From: Bacillus sp. REN3
Lineage (GTDB): Bacteria; Bacillota; Bacilli; Bacillales; Cytobacillaceae
Direction: 5' to 3'
DNA: 64,000 bases
Assembly (NCBI RefSeq): GCF_017912555.1
Contig: NZ_JAERSD010000001.1
Location: 136,796 to 200,795, forward strand
The notes under the pieces are model-generated. The model was not told where the DNA came from, did not search any database, and worked only from the letters and a program-made list of their open reading frames with translations. Positions 18,718 to 27,239 of this stretch are shown here, in pieces (the first letter of the stretch is position 1; the number at the start of each line of letters is the position of its first letter). Both the position numbers and the translations under genes were made by a program.

Positions 18718-19107
18718 ATGGATAAAGCAAGTTTCCGTCCCATCCAATCACTGCATGCGGGTACGGCCGGCAACAGGCCTGTTAAATCGAACCAGCTGCC
18801 GCGAACGCCATTTTCAGTGCAGCTGCAATCCGCGATCCAGACGAACAGTCAACTCTCTGTCAGCAAGCATGCAAAAGAGCGTCTGGCCCAGCGTGGAATC
18901 GAGATTTCGCAGGAGCGATGGGCGAGGATTGAGGAAAAAGTCAAGCAGGCAAAGCAAAAAGGCGTGAATGATTCTCTTGTACTGCTGAAGGATGCAGCGC
19001 TGATCGTCAGCGCCAAAAACAATACAGTGATAACGGCAATGGGGCGGCATGAAGCTGCAGAACAAATTTTCACGAATATAAATGGCACAATCGTAATGGA
19101 ACACTAA
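18718..19107 (+). CDS. Flagellar operon protein of the TIGR02530 type
   Basis: 129 residues from the ATG at 18718, seven bases after AGGGAAG; a GTG three bases earlier is possible. The middle and C-terminal parts (SKHAKERLAQRGIEISQERW, then LVLLKDAALIVSAKNN and AMGRHEAAEQIFTNINGTIV) match the small family annotated as flagellar operon protein TIGR02530, found between flgD and flgE in many Firmicutes. The biochemical role is unknown. No signal peptide or membrane helix is seen. Position suggests help in hook assembly or export. The family name is from memory of the motif and should be confirmed. Confidence 0.75.
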   Translation: MDKASFRPIQSLHAGTAGNRPVKSNQLPRTPFSVQLQSAIQTNSQLSVSKHAKERLAQRGIEISQERWARIEEKVKQAKQKGVNDSLVLLKDAALIVSAKNNTVITAMGRHEAAEQIFTNINGTIVMEH

Positions 19108-19189
19108 ATGGAAAAGGGCTGGACCTTGATAGGGGGCCTGGGCTGTGGACTGATTGAAGCAGCCCGTAAAATAGGGAGGAGTCAAATAA

Positions 19190-20359
19190 ATGCTACGTTC
19201 AATGTACTCAGGAATTAGCGGAATGAAAAACTTCCAAACCAAACTGGATGTCATTGGTAACAATATCGCCAATGTGAATACATACGGCTTCAAAAAGGGC
19301 CGTGTCACCTTCAAGGATACAATGAACCAGACGATTTCCGGGGCAAGCACAGCGCAAAATAACCGCGGCGGTAAAAATCCGATGCAAGTCGGGCTCGGAT
19401 CGACACTGGCAACAGTGGATACAATCCATACACAATCAAGTTTACAGACAACCGGCCGCTCACTAGACCTGGCGATTTCGGGTGACGGCTATTTCGTTGT
19501 AAAGCAAGGGAATGCCCAATTCTACACAAGGGCAGGGAACTTTTATCTGGATGAACAAGGAACACTCGTCAATGGCGATGGATATAAGATTCAATCCTAC
19601 AATAACGGTGTCCTTCAGGATATTAAGGTCGATGTGAACTCGATTCTGCCAGCGCGGCAAACAACAAGCATTACGATTGACGGGAATTTCCCTACAGAGG
19701 TTTCTGGGAATACTGAGCAATTGCAGCAATTGAAGGTTGTTGATGGTGACGGTGTGGAGCATACGGTAGAAATGAAATTGACAAATATCAGCGGAAACGT
19801 CTGGGAAATGACATTGCAAGACAGAAGTTTAAGCAGTCCGCAGCCGCAAGTTGTAAGGTTCGATACTAGCTCGAAAACATTCACTCCGGCAAACTTCACA
19901 TTGGCAGTAGAGGGAGGAAGCGTCCCCCTTACTTTTAACAGTGGAAATGTCACAACGACTGGGAGCAATCTGAATGCTCTTTTTAGCCCTGATGGTTCAA
20001 CCCAGGGTTCAATCGAGAGCTTCAGCATCGGGCAAATGGGTGAGATCAGCGGCGTCTTTTCCAACGGAAAAGTTGAGCAGCTGGGAACGATCGCCCTGGC
20101 GAAGTTCAGCAACAGTTCTGGATTAAGCAAGGTTGGAAATAACCTTTTCCAGGATTCAGTGAATTCCGGAACAGCAAATATTGGCACACCTGGTGACGGA
20201 TTCGGGACGATCGCTTCCGGCGCATTGGAAATGTCGAATGTGGACTTATCTGAAGAATTCACTGAAATGATCACCGCCCAGCGTGGGTTCCAGGCCAACA
20301 CAAGGATCATCACAACTTCGGATGAAATCCTCCAGGAACTCGTGAATTTGAAACGATAG
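19190..20359 (+). CDS. flgE: Flagellar hook protein FlgE
   Basis: 389 residues. FlgE polymerises into the hook, the universal joint of the flagellum. The N-terminal rod/hook motif LDVIGNNIANVNTYGFKKGR (about 19-38) and LDLAISGDGYFVVKQG (about 91-106) are typical. A variable surface domain lies at about 140-290, and the C-terminus NVDLSEEFTEMITAQRGFQANTRIITTSDEIL ends in the polymerisation helix. In older Bacillus literature this operon gene was called flgG. It is longer than the 264-residue B. subtilis protein because of the central insertion. An 82-base gap with a short GGGCTG/CAGCCC hairpin (19140-19165) precedes the GGGAGG ribosome binding site. Confidence 0.93.
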   Translation: MLRSMYSGISGMKNFQTKLDVIGNNIANVNTYGFKKGRVTFKDTMNQTISGASTAQNNRGGKNPMQVGLGSTLATVDTIHTQSSLQTTGRSLDLAISGDGYFVVKQGNAQFYTRAGNFYLDEQGTLVNGDGYKIQSYNNGVLQDIKVDVNSILPARQTTSITIDGNFPTEVSGNTEQLQQLKVVDGDGVEHTVEMKLTNISGNVWEMTLQDRSLSSPQPQVVRFDTSSKTFTPANFTLAVEGGSVPLTFNSGNVTTTGSNLNALFSPDGSTQGSIESFSIGQMGEISGVFSNGKVEQLGTIALAKFSNSSGLSKVGNNLFQDSVNSGTANIGTPGDGFGTIASGALEMSNVDLSEEFTEMITAQRGFQANTRIITTSDEILQELVNLKR

Positions 20360-20412
20360 ATTAAGAGAGGAGCAGGGCTGAAGGCAAATGCTTTTGGCCC
20401 CTGGTGATTATT

Positions 20413-20634
20413 GTGATCAAAGTGACGAAATTGAATGGCAAAGCATTTACACTCAATGCACTTTTTATTGAAGCGGTTGAATCCTTTCCCGATACGACGA
20501 TCACCCTTGCAAACGGGAGGAAATACGTTGTTCAGGAGAGTGAGGGACGCGTCAGTGATTTAATCAGGGAATTCTACCAGGATGTTGGCCTGATAGGAAG
20601 GCGAATGTTGGAGGAACAGAAAGATGAAGAATAA
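20413..20634 (+). CDS. swrD: FlbD family protein (SwrD/YlzI)
   Basis: 73 residues. In B. subtilis SwrD raises flagellar motor torque and is needed for swarming. The N-terminus IKVTKLNGKAFTLNALFIEA and ITLANGRKYVVQES are the conserved core. I prefer the GTG at 20413 because homologues begin directly with M-I-K-V-T-K-L-N-G; a GTG at 20404 in frame would add three residues. The ribosome binding site is weak for either start, which suggests low or coupled translation. Its end overlaps fliL by 11 bases. Confidence 0.88.
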   Translation: MIKVTKLNGKAFTLNALFIEAVESFPDTTITLANGRKYVVQESEGRVSDLIREFYQDVGLIGRRMLEEQKDEE

Positions 20635-21052
20635 TAAGCTGGTTACAGTGATGGCGATCATGCTGGTCGCAATTTTGCTGGTTGGCACGATTGCAGTCGT
20701 GGCAGTCCTGAAGCTTACGGGTGAAGATAAAAAAGAGGAGCCAACCATCGATGAGGTGTTGGAAGCTTCTGTCGATATTCCCGAAGTGACCACGAACCTT
20801 GCTTCTAATGATTTTATCAAGATTTCTTTTAAAATCGAAACTGATAGCAAAGAAGCTAAAGAGGAACTTGAGAAAAGGGATTTTCAAGTGAGGAATATCA
20901 TCATCTACGAATTATCGGAGAAGAAATCCGAAGAGCTGCAGGGCGTAGAAGGAAAGAAAGGCCTAGAGGAAACGCTTAAAACAAAAATAAATAGCCTCAT
21001 GCAGGATGGCAAGATAAAGAAAGTATATATTACAGGGTCAATCCTCCAGTAA
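20624..21052 (+). CDS. fliL: Flagellar basal body-associated protein FliL
   Basis: 142 residues. A single N-terminal membrane helix (about 6-30) anchors a periplasm-side domain that surrounds the stator and supports motor torque. The family core is visible as VTTNLASNDFIKISFKIETD and the C-terminal LKTKINSLMQDGKIKKVYITG. It overlaps swrD by 11 bases and precedes the switch genes fliM and fliY, the same order as in B. subtilis. Confidence 0.95.
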   Translation: MKNNKLVTVMAIMLVAILLVGTIAVVAVLKLTGEDKKEEPTIDEVLEASVDIPEVTTNLASNDFIKISFKIETDSKEAKEELEKRDFQVRNIIIYELSEKKSEELQGVEGKKGLEETLKTKINSLMQDGKIKKVYITGSILQ

Positions 21053-21091
21053 CAGCATACTGCAGATCAATATGAATTGGAGGTGAAGGGA

Positions 21092-22093
21092 ATGTCAGGA
21101 GAAGTATTATCCCAGAGCGAAATTGACGCTCTGCTATCCGCCCTTTCGACAGGTGAGATGGACGCCGATGAGTTGAAGAGGGAGCAGAATGAAAAAAGGG
21201 TGAAAACATACGATTTCAGAAGGGCTTTAAGGTTTTCGAAGGACCAGATCCGCAGCCTCACCCGTATCCATGAAAATTATGCAAGGCTGCTGACGACATT
21301 TTTCTCGGCACAGCTGAGAACTTATGTGAATATCAGTGTTGCCTCTGCGGACCAGATTCCGTATGAAGAATTCATAAGATCAATCCCAAAAATGACCATC
21401 CTGAATGTTTTTGACGTTCCTCCATTAGAGGGCAAGGTCTTGATGGAAGTCAATCCGCATATTGCTTATGCGATGCTTGACAGGATGTTGGGAGGAAAAG
21501 GCGCCAGCCATAACAAAGTGGACAGCCTGACAGAGATTGAAACAAAGATCATGTCTAACATGTTCGAAAAAGCATTCGAGAACTTCAGGGAAGCATGGAG
21601 CACCATTTCGGATATTGATCCGCAGCTCGCGGAATTTGAAGTGAACCCTCAATTCCTGCAAATGGTTTCCCCGAACGAAACAGTGGTTGTCATCTCATTG
21701 AATACGACGATTGGCGAAGCAAGCGGAATGATCAATGTCTGTATCCCGCATGTGGTGCTGGAGCCAATCATCCCAAAACTTTCAGTGAAGTATTGGATGC
21801 AGTCAGACAAAAAGGAAAACCTGCAAATCGAGAATTGGAAACTCCAGCAGGAAATCCAGAGAGCGGATGTGATGGTGACTGCCGAACTGGGATCATCGGA
21901 TCTTTCGATACATGACTTCCTGATGCTCGGAATTGGCGATGTCATTGAATTGAATCAGAAAATTGACCAGCCAATGGTCATAAAAGTCGGCGAGATCCCT
22001 AAATTTGTTGGACAGCCAGGGAAAGTAAACAAAAAATTAGCCATTCAAGTGTTTGATACATTGAAGGGGGGAGACGATGATGATGAGCGATGA
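21092..22093 (+). CDS. fliM: Flagellar motor switch protein FliM
   Basis: 333 residues from the ATG at 21092, seven bases after GGAGGTG; an in-frame TTG at 21077 lies before the ribosome binding site. FliM forms the C ring with FliY and FliG and binds phosphorylated CheY. The N-terminal CheY-binding peptide LSQSEIDALLSAL (about 6-18), the middle CheC-like domain without the phosphatase residues, and the C-terminal SpoA domain (LSIHDFLMLGIGDVIELNQ) are all recognised. Its end overlaps the start of fliY by 11 bases. Confidence 0.97.
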   Translation: MSGEVLSQSEIDALLSALSTGEMDADELKREQNEKRVKTYDFRRALRFSKDQIRSLTRIHENYARLLTTFFSAQLRTYVNISVASADQIPYEEFIRSIPKMTILNVFDVPPLEGKVLMEVNPHIAYAMLDRMLGGKGASHNKVDSLTEIETKIMSNMFEKAFENFREAWSTISDIDPQLAEFEVNPQFLQMVSPNETVVVISLNTTIGEASGMINVCIPHVVLEPIIPKLSVKYWMQSDKKENLQIENWKLQQEIQRADVMVTAELGSSDLSIHDFLMLGIGDVIELNQKIDQPMVIKVGEIPKFVGQPGKVNKKLAIQVFDTLKGGDDDDER

Positions 22094-23330
22094 CATGCTT
22101 TCACAAGACGAAATTGATGCGCTTTTGAAGGGTACCTCGGATGAAGCGGATGACACTGAAGAGATGATTGATGTAGATGATTACTTTTCTTTCATGGAAA
22201 GGGATGCTCTTGGCGAGATAGGCAATATCTCATTTGGGAGTTCAGCCACGGCCCTGTCGACTTTATTGAATCAAAAGGTGGAAATCAATACACCTACAGT
22301 CACGGTCGTACAGCGTGCCAAGCTGTCAGATGCCTTTCCTGACCCTTATGTAGCTGTGCAGGTTTACTATACGGAGGGATTCACTGGCAGCAATATGCTT
22401 GTCATTCAACAAAGTGATGCTGCTATTATTGCAGATTTGATGCTGGGCGGCGACGGCCTCCATCCAAGGGACTTAATGGACGAGATCCAATTGAGCGCTG
22501 TGCAGGAAGCGATGAACCAGATGATGGGCTCCGCAGCGACATCCATGTCGACTGTCTTTAGCAAGAGGGTAGATATTTCCCCTCCGGATATCAATCTATT
22601 AAACGTCGTTGAAGGAGAAGGAACGGAAGCAATCCCAAAGGACGATATACTCGTCAAAGTATCTTTTTCCCTCAAAATCGGGAATTTGATAGATTCGAAT
22701 ATTATGCAGCTGCTGCCAGTTTCCTTTGCCAAAAGCCTTGTGGATGAGTTGCTGAATCCTGGTTCGCAGAGGTCCAGCTTGGAGGAGCCGGCACAACAAG
22801 CTAGACAGGATATCCAGGATGTGTCCTCTATGTCCAGGCAGGATGGAGCTGACCAGCCGCAGGACGGTCAATATCAGCAAGATTACAATCAACAGCAGCC
22901 TTACAATCCAGGGGGACACCAGGGAATGCCATCAGGGAACGGGTGGAATCAGCAACAGGCAAAGCCGGCAGGATCACAGCATTTTGGCCATTCAAAGCCA
23001 GTGCCGCAGCCAACGGTCCAGCCTGCTGTTTTTTCAAACTTTGAAACGTATCAGCCGATGCAAACTGAAACGAAGAATCTTGAAATGCTTCTTGATATTC
23101 CATTGCAGGTCACAGTTGAACTGGGCCGGACCAAGCGATCAGTGAAGGATATCCTTGAACTGGGGGCGGGCTCCATCATCGAATTGGATAAGCTTGCAGG
23201 TGAACCCGTTGACATCCTGGTAAACAACCGACTGATTGCCCAGGGAGAAGTAGTGGTCATTGATGAGAACTTCGGTGTCCGGGTTACAGATATAATCAGC
23301 CAGACAGACCGTTTAAAAAAACTGAAATAG
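22083..23330 (+). CDS. fliY: Flagellar switch protein and CheY-P phosphatase FliY
   Basis: About 415 residues. FliY is the Bacillus-type C-ring protein combining a CheC-like CheY-P phosphatase with a FliN-like SpoA domain. It has an N-terminal CheY-binding peptide (LSQDEIDALLKGT) and two phosphatase motifs with the needed Glu and Asn: ALGEIGNISFGSSATAL near residue 45 and VQEAMNQMMGSAATSM near 140. A Gln/Gly/Pro-rich linker (about 235-325) precedes the C-terminal SpoA domain (VKDILELGAGSIIELDK). Three consecutive ATG codons (22077, 22080, 22083) could start it; I use the third for best spacing from GGGGGGAG (22066-22073). Confidence 0.95.
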   Translation: MSDDMLSQDEIDALLKGTSDEADDTEEMIDVDDYFSFMERDALGEIGNISFGSSATALSTLLNQKVEINTPTVTVVQRAKLSDAFPDPYVAVQVYYTEGFTGSNMLVIQQSDAAIIADLMLGGDGLHPRDLMDEIQLSAVQEAMNQMMGSAATSMSTVFSKRVDISPPDINLLNVVEGEGTEAIPKDDILVKVSFSLKIGNLIDSNIMQLLPVSFAKSLVDELLNPGSQRSSLEEPAQQARQDIQDVSSMSRQDGADQPQDGQYQQDYNQQQPYNPGGHQGMPSGNGWNQQQAKPAGSQHFGHSKPVPQPTVQPAVFSNFETYQPMQTETKNLEMLLDIPLQVTVELGRTKRSVKDILELGAGSIIELDKLAGEPVDILVNNRLIAQGEVVVIDENFGVRVTDIISQTDRLKKLK

Positions 23331-23349
23331 CATTTTAGGGGGAAGAACA

Positions 23350-23715
23350 GTGACAAAGAAAATTCTAGTCGTTGATGATGCGGCTTTCATGAGAATGATG
23401 ATAAAGGATATTTTGTCTAAAAATGGATTCGAGGTAGTAGCAGAGGCTGCCGATGGAGTACAGGCGCTGGAAAAATACAAGGAATTCAATCCGGATTTAG
23501 TGACTATGGATATTACGATGCCGGAAATGGATGGCATTACTGCATTGAAGGAAATCAAGAGCATGAATCCAAATGCAAAGGTCATCATGTGTTCCGCAAT
23601 GGGCCAGCAGGCAATGGTCATCGATGCCATCCAGGCCGGAGCGAAGGATTTCATTGTTAAGCCATTCCAGGCTGACCGGGTGATCGAAGCGATTTCCAAA
23701 ACACTTAGCCAGTGA
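23350..23715 (+). CDS. cheY: Chemotaxis response regulator CheY
   Basis: 121 residues, a stand-alone receiver domain. Phosphorylated by CheA at D54 (VTMDITMPEMDG), it binds FliM/FliY; in Bacillus this promotes counter-clockwise rotation and smooth swimming. The acidic pair is in VVDDAAFMRMM (D9, D10), the conserved Ser/Thr position is in IMCSAMGQQ, and the conserved lysine is in DFIVKPFQADR. The start is GTG after GGGGGAAG. Its place between fliY and fliO, inside the switch/export genes, is the B. subtilis arrangement. Confidence 0.97.
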   Translation: MTKKILVVDDAAFMRMMIKDILSKNGFEVVAEAADGVQALEKYKEFNPDLVTMDITMPEMDGITALKEIKSMNPNAKVIMCSAMGQQAMVIDAIQAGAKDFIVKPFQADRVIEAISKTLSQ

Positions 23716-23740
23716 ACTTAATTCTTAGAGGGTGCGGCAA

Positions 23741-24400
23741 TTGTCAAGATTATTAAAAACTGCCACAGCGGTCCTTTTCCTGATAACTGCTCTGCTGAGC
23801 CCGCATGGCATGGCATCTGCTGAGCAGCAAAACAAAAGCGCGAAGGATTGCGTAGAAAATCCTGCTTCATGCGATGATTGGCAGCCAGGCAAAGCAGGGA
23901 TAAACAAGACGAAAGATACAAAAACAACCGTAGGGGTTACCTTCTGGGATTTCCTGAAGATGATATTCGCCACTATATTCGTGGCTGGCCTTTTATATTC
24001 ACTGCTCAAGTTCATCAATAAGAAAGGTGCATCCTACAAACGCTCCCAGCTTGTTGAAAATCTTGGAGGTACCAGCCTTGGAGGCAATAGGTCCATACAG
24101 GTTGTCAAAGCAGGGAACAGGCTTCTGGTCGTGGGAGTGGGAGAGAATATCCAGCTCCTTAAGGAAATCGATGACCCTGAAGAGTACAGCCAGGTCATCA
24201 AAGAATATAACAACAAAATGGACCAGCTTGCACAGCCCAGCGACATTGTCTCGAAGATACGCGGAAAAATGAAGAAGGACGGAAAGAATGAATATACATC
24301 CTTTACCGATTTATTGAAGGAACAGCTGGATGATATGTCGGGCGGAAGAAAAAAGCTTCTTCAAGAGCTTAAAAAGAAAGGGTCAGGCAAAGATGAATGA
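23741..24400 (+). CDS. fliO: Flagellar export gate assembly protein FliO (FliZ)
   Basis: 219 residues from the TTG at 23741, six bases after GAGGGTG, matching the B. subtilis length; the frame extends upstream to a GTG at 23732 that lies within the ribosome binding site. FliO is needed for assembly of the FliP/Q/R gate. A cleavable-type N-terminal signal (LLKTATAVLFLITALL, then MASAEQQ) and an internal membrane helix (about 69-90, FLKMIFATIFVAGLLYSLL) are clear. The cytoplasmic part contains SIQVVKAGNRLLVVGVGENI, typical of the family. Its stop overlaps the fliP start by eight bases. Confidence 0.93.
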   Translation: MSRLLKTATAVLFLITALLSPHGMASAEQQNKSAKDCVENPASCDDWQPGKAGINKTKDTKTTVGVTFWDFLKMIFATIFVAGLLYSLLKFINKKGASYKRSQLVENLGGTSLGGNRSIQVVKAGNRLLVVGVGENIQLLKEIDDPEEYSQVIKEYNNKMDQLAQPSDIVSKIRGKMKKDGKNEYTSFTDLLKEQLDDMSGGRKKLLQELKKKGSGKDE

Positions 24401-25058
24401 ATTTATGGAGTTTTTTAACAGCAGCGCTCCTGAAAATGTTTCTACCTCTGTAAAGCTGATGCTGCTTCTTACCGTCCTTTCCCTTGCGCCCAGCATTTTG
24501 ATCTTGATGACAAGCTTCACAAGGATTGTCATTGTCCTGTCATTTGTCCGGACGGCGCTGGCTACTCAGCAGATGCCGCCCAACCAGGTGTTGATTGGTC
24601 TATCTTTGTTCCTCACTTTCTTCGTGATGGCACCGACCTTCCAGGAAGTGAACGAACAAGCCCTGACCCCGTTATTCAATGAAGAAATCAATTTGGAGCA
24701 AGCTTACGATAAAGCCTCGATTCCATTCAAAGAATTCATGAGTGCCCATACAAGGCAGAAGGACTTGGCTCTCTTCCTTGAATACTCCAAGGCCGAAGCG
24801 CCCAAGTCGGTGGAAGATATACCGATGACTGCACTTGTCCCGGCCTTTGCCATCAGCGAAATCAAGACTGCGTTCCAGATCGGGTTCATGATCTTCATTC
24901 CCTTCCTTGTGATCGATATGGTAGTCGCCAGTGTTTTGATGTCAATGGGGATGATGATGCTCCCGCCGGTGATGATTTCACTGCCATTCAAGATTTTGCT
25001 GTTTGTCATGGTGGATGGATGGTATTTAGTCGTGAAGTCGCTTTTACAAAGTTTTTGA
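24393..25058 (+). CDS. fliP: Flagellar export gate protein FliP
   Basis: 221 residues from the ATG at 24393, equal to B. subtilis; the reading frame extends upstream inside fliO but is not homologous there. FliP forms the core of the export gate with FliQ and FliR. Membrane segments lie near residues 22-45, 55-78, 160-185 and 190-218. The signature LTSFTRIVIVLSFVRTALATQQ-type region (split here as MTSFTRIVIVLSFVRTAL and QQMPPNQVLIGLSLFLTFF) and DMVVASVLMSMGMMMLPP are highly conserved. fliQ follows 14 bases later. Confidence 0.97.
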   Translation: MNEFMEFFNSSAPENVSTSVKLMLLLTVLSLAPSILILMTSFTRIVIVLSFVRTALATQQMPPNQVLIGLSLFLTFFVMAPTFQEVNEQALTPLFNEEINLEQAYDKASIPFKEFMSAHTRQKDLALFLEYSKAEAPKSVEDIPMTALVPAFAISEIKTAFQIGFMIFIPFLVIDMVVASVLMSMGMMMLPPVMISLPFKILLFVMVDGWYLVVKSLLQSF

Positions 25059-25072
25059 GCAGGTGAATAATA

Positions 25073-25342
25073 ATGACATCAGAATCCGTAATATCAATAG
25101 CGGAACAAGGGATCTATACAGTCCTGATGATAGCAGGCCCGCTCCTGGCACTTGCCCTTGTTGTCGGATTGGTCGTCAGCATCTTCCAGGCTACGACGCA
25201 AATCCAGGAGCAGACACTTGCCTTCATCCCGAAAATCGTCGCCGTGCTTCTCGGTGTTGTCTTCTTTGGGCCATGGATGCTTAGCTACATGCTTTCGTAT
25301 GCAAACGATATACTATCGAATTTGACCAGGTTTGTAGGGTAG
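25073..25342 (+). CDS. fliQ: Flagellar export gate protein FliQ
   Basis: 89 residues with two membrane helices (about 15-40 and 50-75). Four FliQ copies wrap the FliP/FliR gate. The conserved loop VSIFQATTQIQEQTLAFIPK between the helices is diagnostic. It lies between fliP and fliR, separated by 14 and 4 bases. Confidence 0.97.
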   Translation: MTSESVISIAEQGIYTVLMIAGPLLALALVVGLVVSIFQATTQIQEQTLAFIPKIVAVLLGVVFFGPWMLSYMLSYANDILSNLTRFVG

Positions 25343-25346
25343 AGCC

Positions 25347-26120
25347 GTGGATTTCATTCCTTCATTCCCTGCATTCCTGCTGATTTTCGTCAGGGTGACG
25401 TCCTTCTTCTTGATGATGCCGCTGTTTTCATACAGGACGATCCCAGCTTCCCAAAAAATTGGCCTTGGTTTTTCACTTGCATTGATCATGTTTTCGGCGA
25501 TGGAAGTGCCCGGAATCACGATTGATGGTACATTTTTCATGCTAGTCATCAAGGAAGCGCTTGTCGGGCTTTTGATTGGCTTCATTGCCGCCAAGATGAT
25601 GTCGGCTGTCCAGATTGCCGGCGGATTCATCGACTTTCAGATGGGTTTCGCAATAGCGAATGTTCTTGATCCGCAAACGGGTGCGCAAAGTCCGCTGATG
25701 GGCCAATACCTATACACGCTTGCCCTGCTGTTTTTGCTTACAGTCAATGGCCACCATTTGCTGATCGACGGTATCTTCTACAGCTACAGCTTTGTGCCGC
25801 TCGACCAGGTGCTGATCCCTTTCGGGAACAAGGATGTGGTTGAATTCATCATGATGTCCTTCAACAAGATGTTCATCATCGCCTTCCAGATGTCCATTCC
25901 GGTGGTAGGCAGTTTATTCCTTGTGGATGTCGCATTGGGAATCGTGGCAAGGACAGTTCCGCAGCTGAATATTTTTGTAGTAGGGCTGCCAGTTAAAATC
26001 GGCGTAAGCTTCATTGTGCTGATCGCTGTCATGGGTGTTTTGATGATGGTCATTTCCGATCTGTTTTCAGCGGCGCTGTCGACGATGCGGGGCCTGATGG
26101 AATTAATTGGAGGAGCATAG
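25347..26120 (+). CDS. fliR: Flagellar export gate protein FliR
   Basis: 257 residues from a GTG start four bases after fliQ. A membrane protein with about six helices that completes the FliP5Q4R1 gate. Family features are FVRVTSFFLMMPLFSYRTIP at the N-terminus, GGFIDFQMGFAIANVLDPQ in the middle and LNIFVVGLPVKIGVSFIVL near the C-terminus. flhB starts directly after its stop codon with no gap. Confidence 0.96.
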   Translation: MDFIPSFPAFLLIFVRVTSFFLMMPLFSYRTIPASQKIGLGFSLALIMFSAMEVPGITIDGTFFMLVIKEALVGLLIGFIAAKMMSAVQIAGGFIDFQMGFAIANVLDPQTGAQSPLMGQYLYTLALLFLLTVNGHHLLIDGIFYSYSFVPLDQVLIPFGNKDVVEFIMMSFNKMFIIAFQMSIPVVGSLFLVDVALGIVARTVPQLNIFVVGLPVKIGVSFIVLIAVMGVLMMVISDLFSAALSTMRGLMELIGGA

Positions 26121-27206
26121 ATGAACCGATTGACATTGGACCTGCAATTTTTCGCAGGCGAAAAAACCGAAAAAGCTACTCCCAAAAAGAAACAGGATGC
26201 GCGGAAAAAAGGACAGGTTGCAAAGAGCCAGGATGTTAATACGGCGGTTGTCCTGCTGTCTGTATTCTTGTTTTTGATGTTTTTTGGAAAAGTGATGGGT
26301 GAACGGCTGATAGGCGTCCTCCGGCATGCCTTGCAGCAATATATGTTCATGGATTTGACGGAAAAGAATATTCAATCGATCTTGATAGAAATTCTTTCTG
26401 AATTGATATTTTTCCTTGGGCCAGTCATGCTTGTCGCTCTTATTGCAGGGGTCGCAGCGAATTATGTCCAGGTCGGCTTCATGTATTCGCCAGAAGCGAT
26501 CCAGATGAAGCTTGAAAAAATCAATCCGATCAGTGGGTTTAAAAGAATTTTTTCGATGAGGGCGCTGGTGGAGATGCTGAAATCGATCCTGAAAATCAGC
26601 TTTATTGGCGTCATTGCATTCTCTGTACTGTGGTCGCGGATGGACGAAGTACTTAGGCTGGCAAATAAAAGCGTTGGTGCTGCAATGGCGACAATTGCTG
26701 GATTGACTCTTCAAATGGGGCTTTTTGCTTCCGGAGCATTGCTATTTTTATCTTTATTGGATTACCTCTATCAAAAATTCGACTTTGAAAAAAGCATCCG
26801 AATGTCCAAGCAAGATTTGAAGGATGAATACAAAAATATAGAGGGCGACCCATTGATCAAATCAAAAATCAAGCAGAAGCAGCGTGAGATGGCAATGCGG
26901 CGGATGATGCAAGAGGTTCCAAAAGCGGATGTGATCATAACAAATCCAACACATTACGCAATTGCTCTTAAATATGACGATCAAAAAGCGGATGCTCCGA
27001 TCGTTGTCGCAAAAGGGGTGGACTTCGTTGCCCAGAAGATCAAGCTGATTGCAAAGGAAAATGAAGTTGCTGCCGTGGAAAACCGGCCGCTTGCAAGAGC
27101 GTTGTACAGCCAGGCTGAAATCGGGGATACAATCCCTGAAGAGTTTTTCAAAGCAGTCGCCGAAATTCTTGCCTTTGTCTATCAATCTAAAAATAAAGTG
27201 CTGTAA
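26121..27206 (+). CDS. flhB: Flagellar export switch protein FlhB
   Basis: 361 residues. FlhB has four membrane helices (about 35-55, 90-115, 145-165, 185-210) and a cytoplasmic domain whose self-cleavage at Asn-Pro-Thr-His (N275 to H278) permits the switch from hook to filament export. Upstream of that, GEKTEKATPKKKQDARKKGQ is the classic N-terminal motif, and SKQDLKDEYKNIEGDP forms the linker. The ATG immediately follows the fliR stop, so translation is coupled; the 33-base gap to flhA holds a normal ribosome binding site. Confidence 0.97.
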   Translation: MNRLTLDLQFFAGEKTEKATPKKKQDARKKGQVAKSQDVNTAVVLLSVFLFLMFFGKVMGERLIGVLRHALQQYMFMDLTEKNIQSILIEILSELIFFLGPVMLVALIAGVAANYVQVGFMYSPEAIQMKLEKINPISGFKRIFSMRALVEMLKSILKISFIGVIAFSVLWSRMDEVLRLANKSVGAAMATIAGLTLQMGLFASGALLFLSLLDYLYQKFDFEKSIRMSKQDLKDEYKNIEGDPLIKSKIKQKQREMAMRRMMQEVPKADVIITNPTHYAIALKYDDQKADAPIVVAKGVDFVAQKIKLIAKENEVAAVENRPLARALYSQAEIGDTIPEEFFKAVAEILAFVYQSKNKVL

Positions 27207-27239
27207 ATCCAAGGTATGCAGTGTTAGGAGAGAAAAAGT

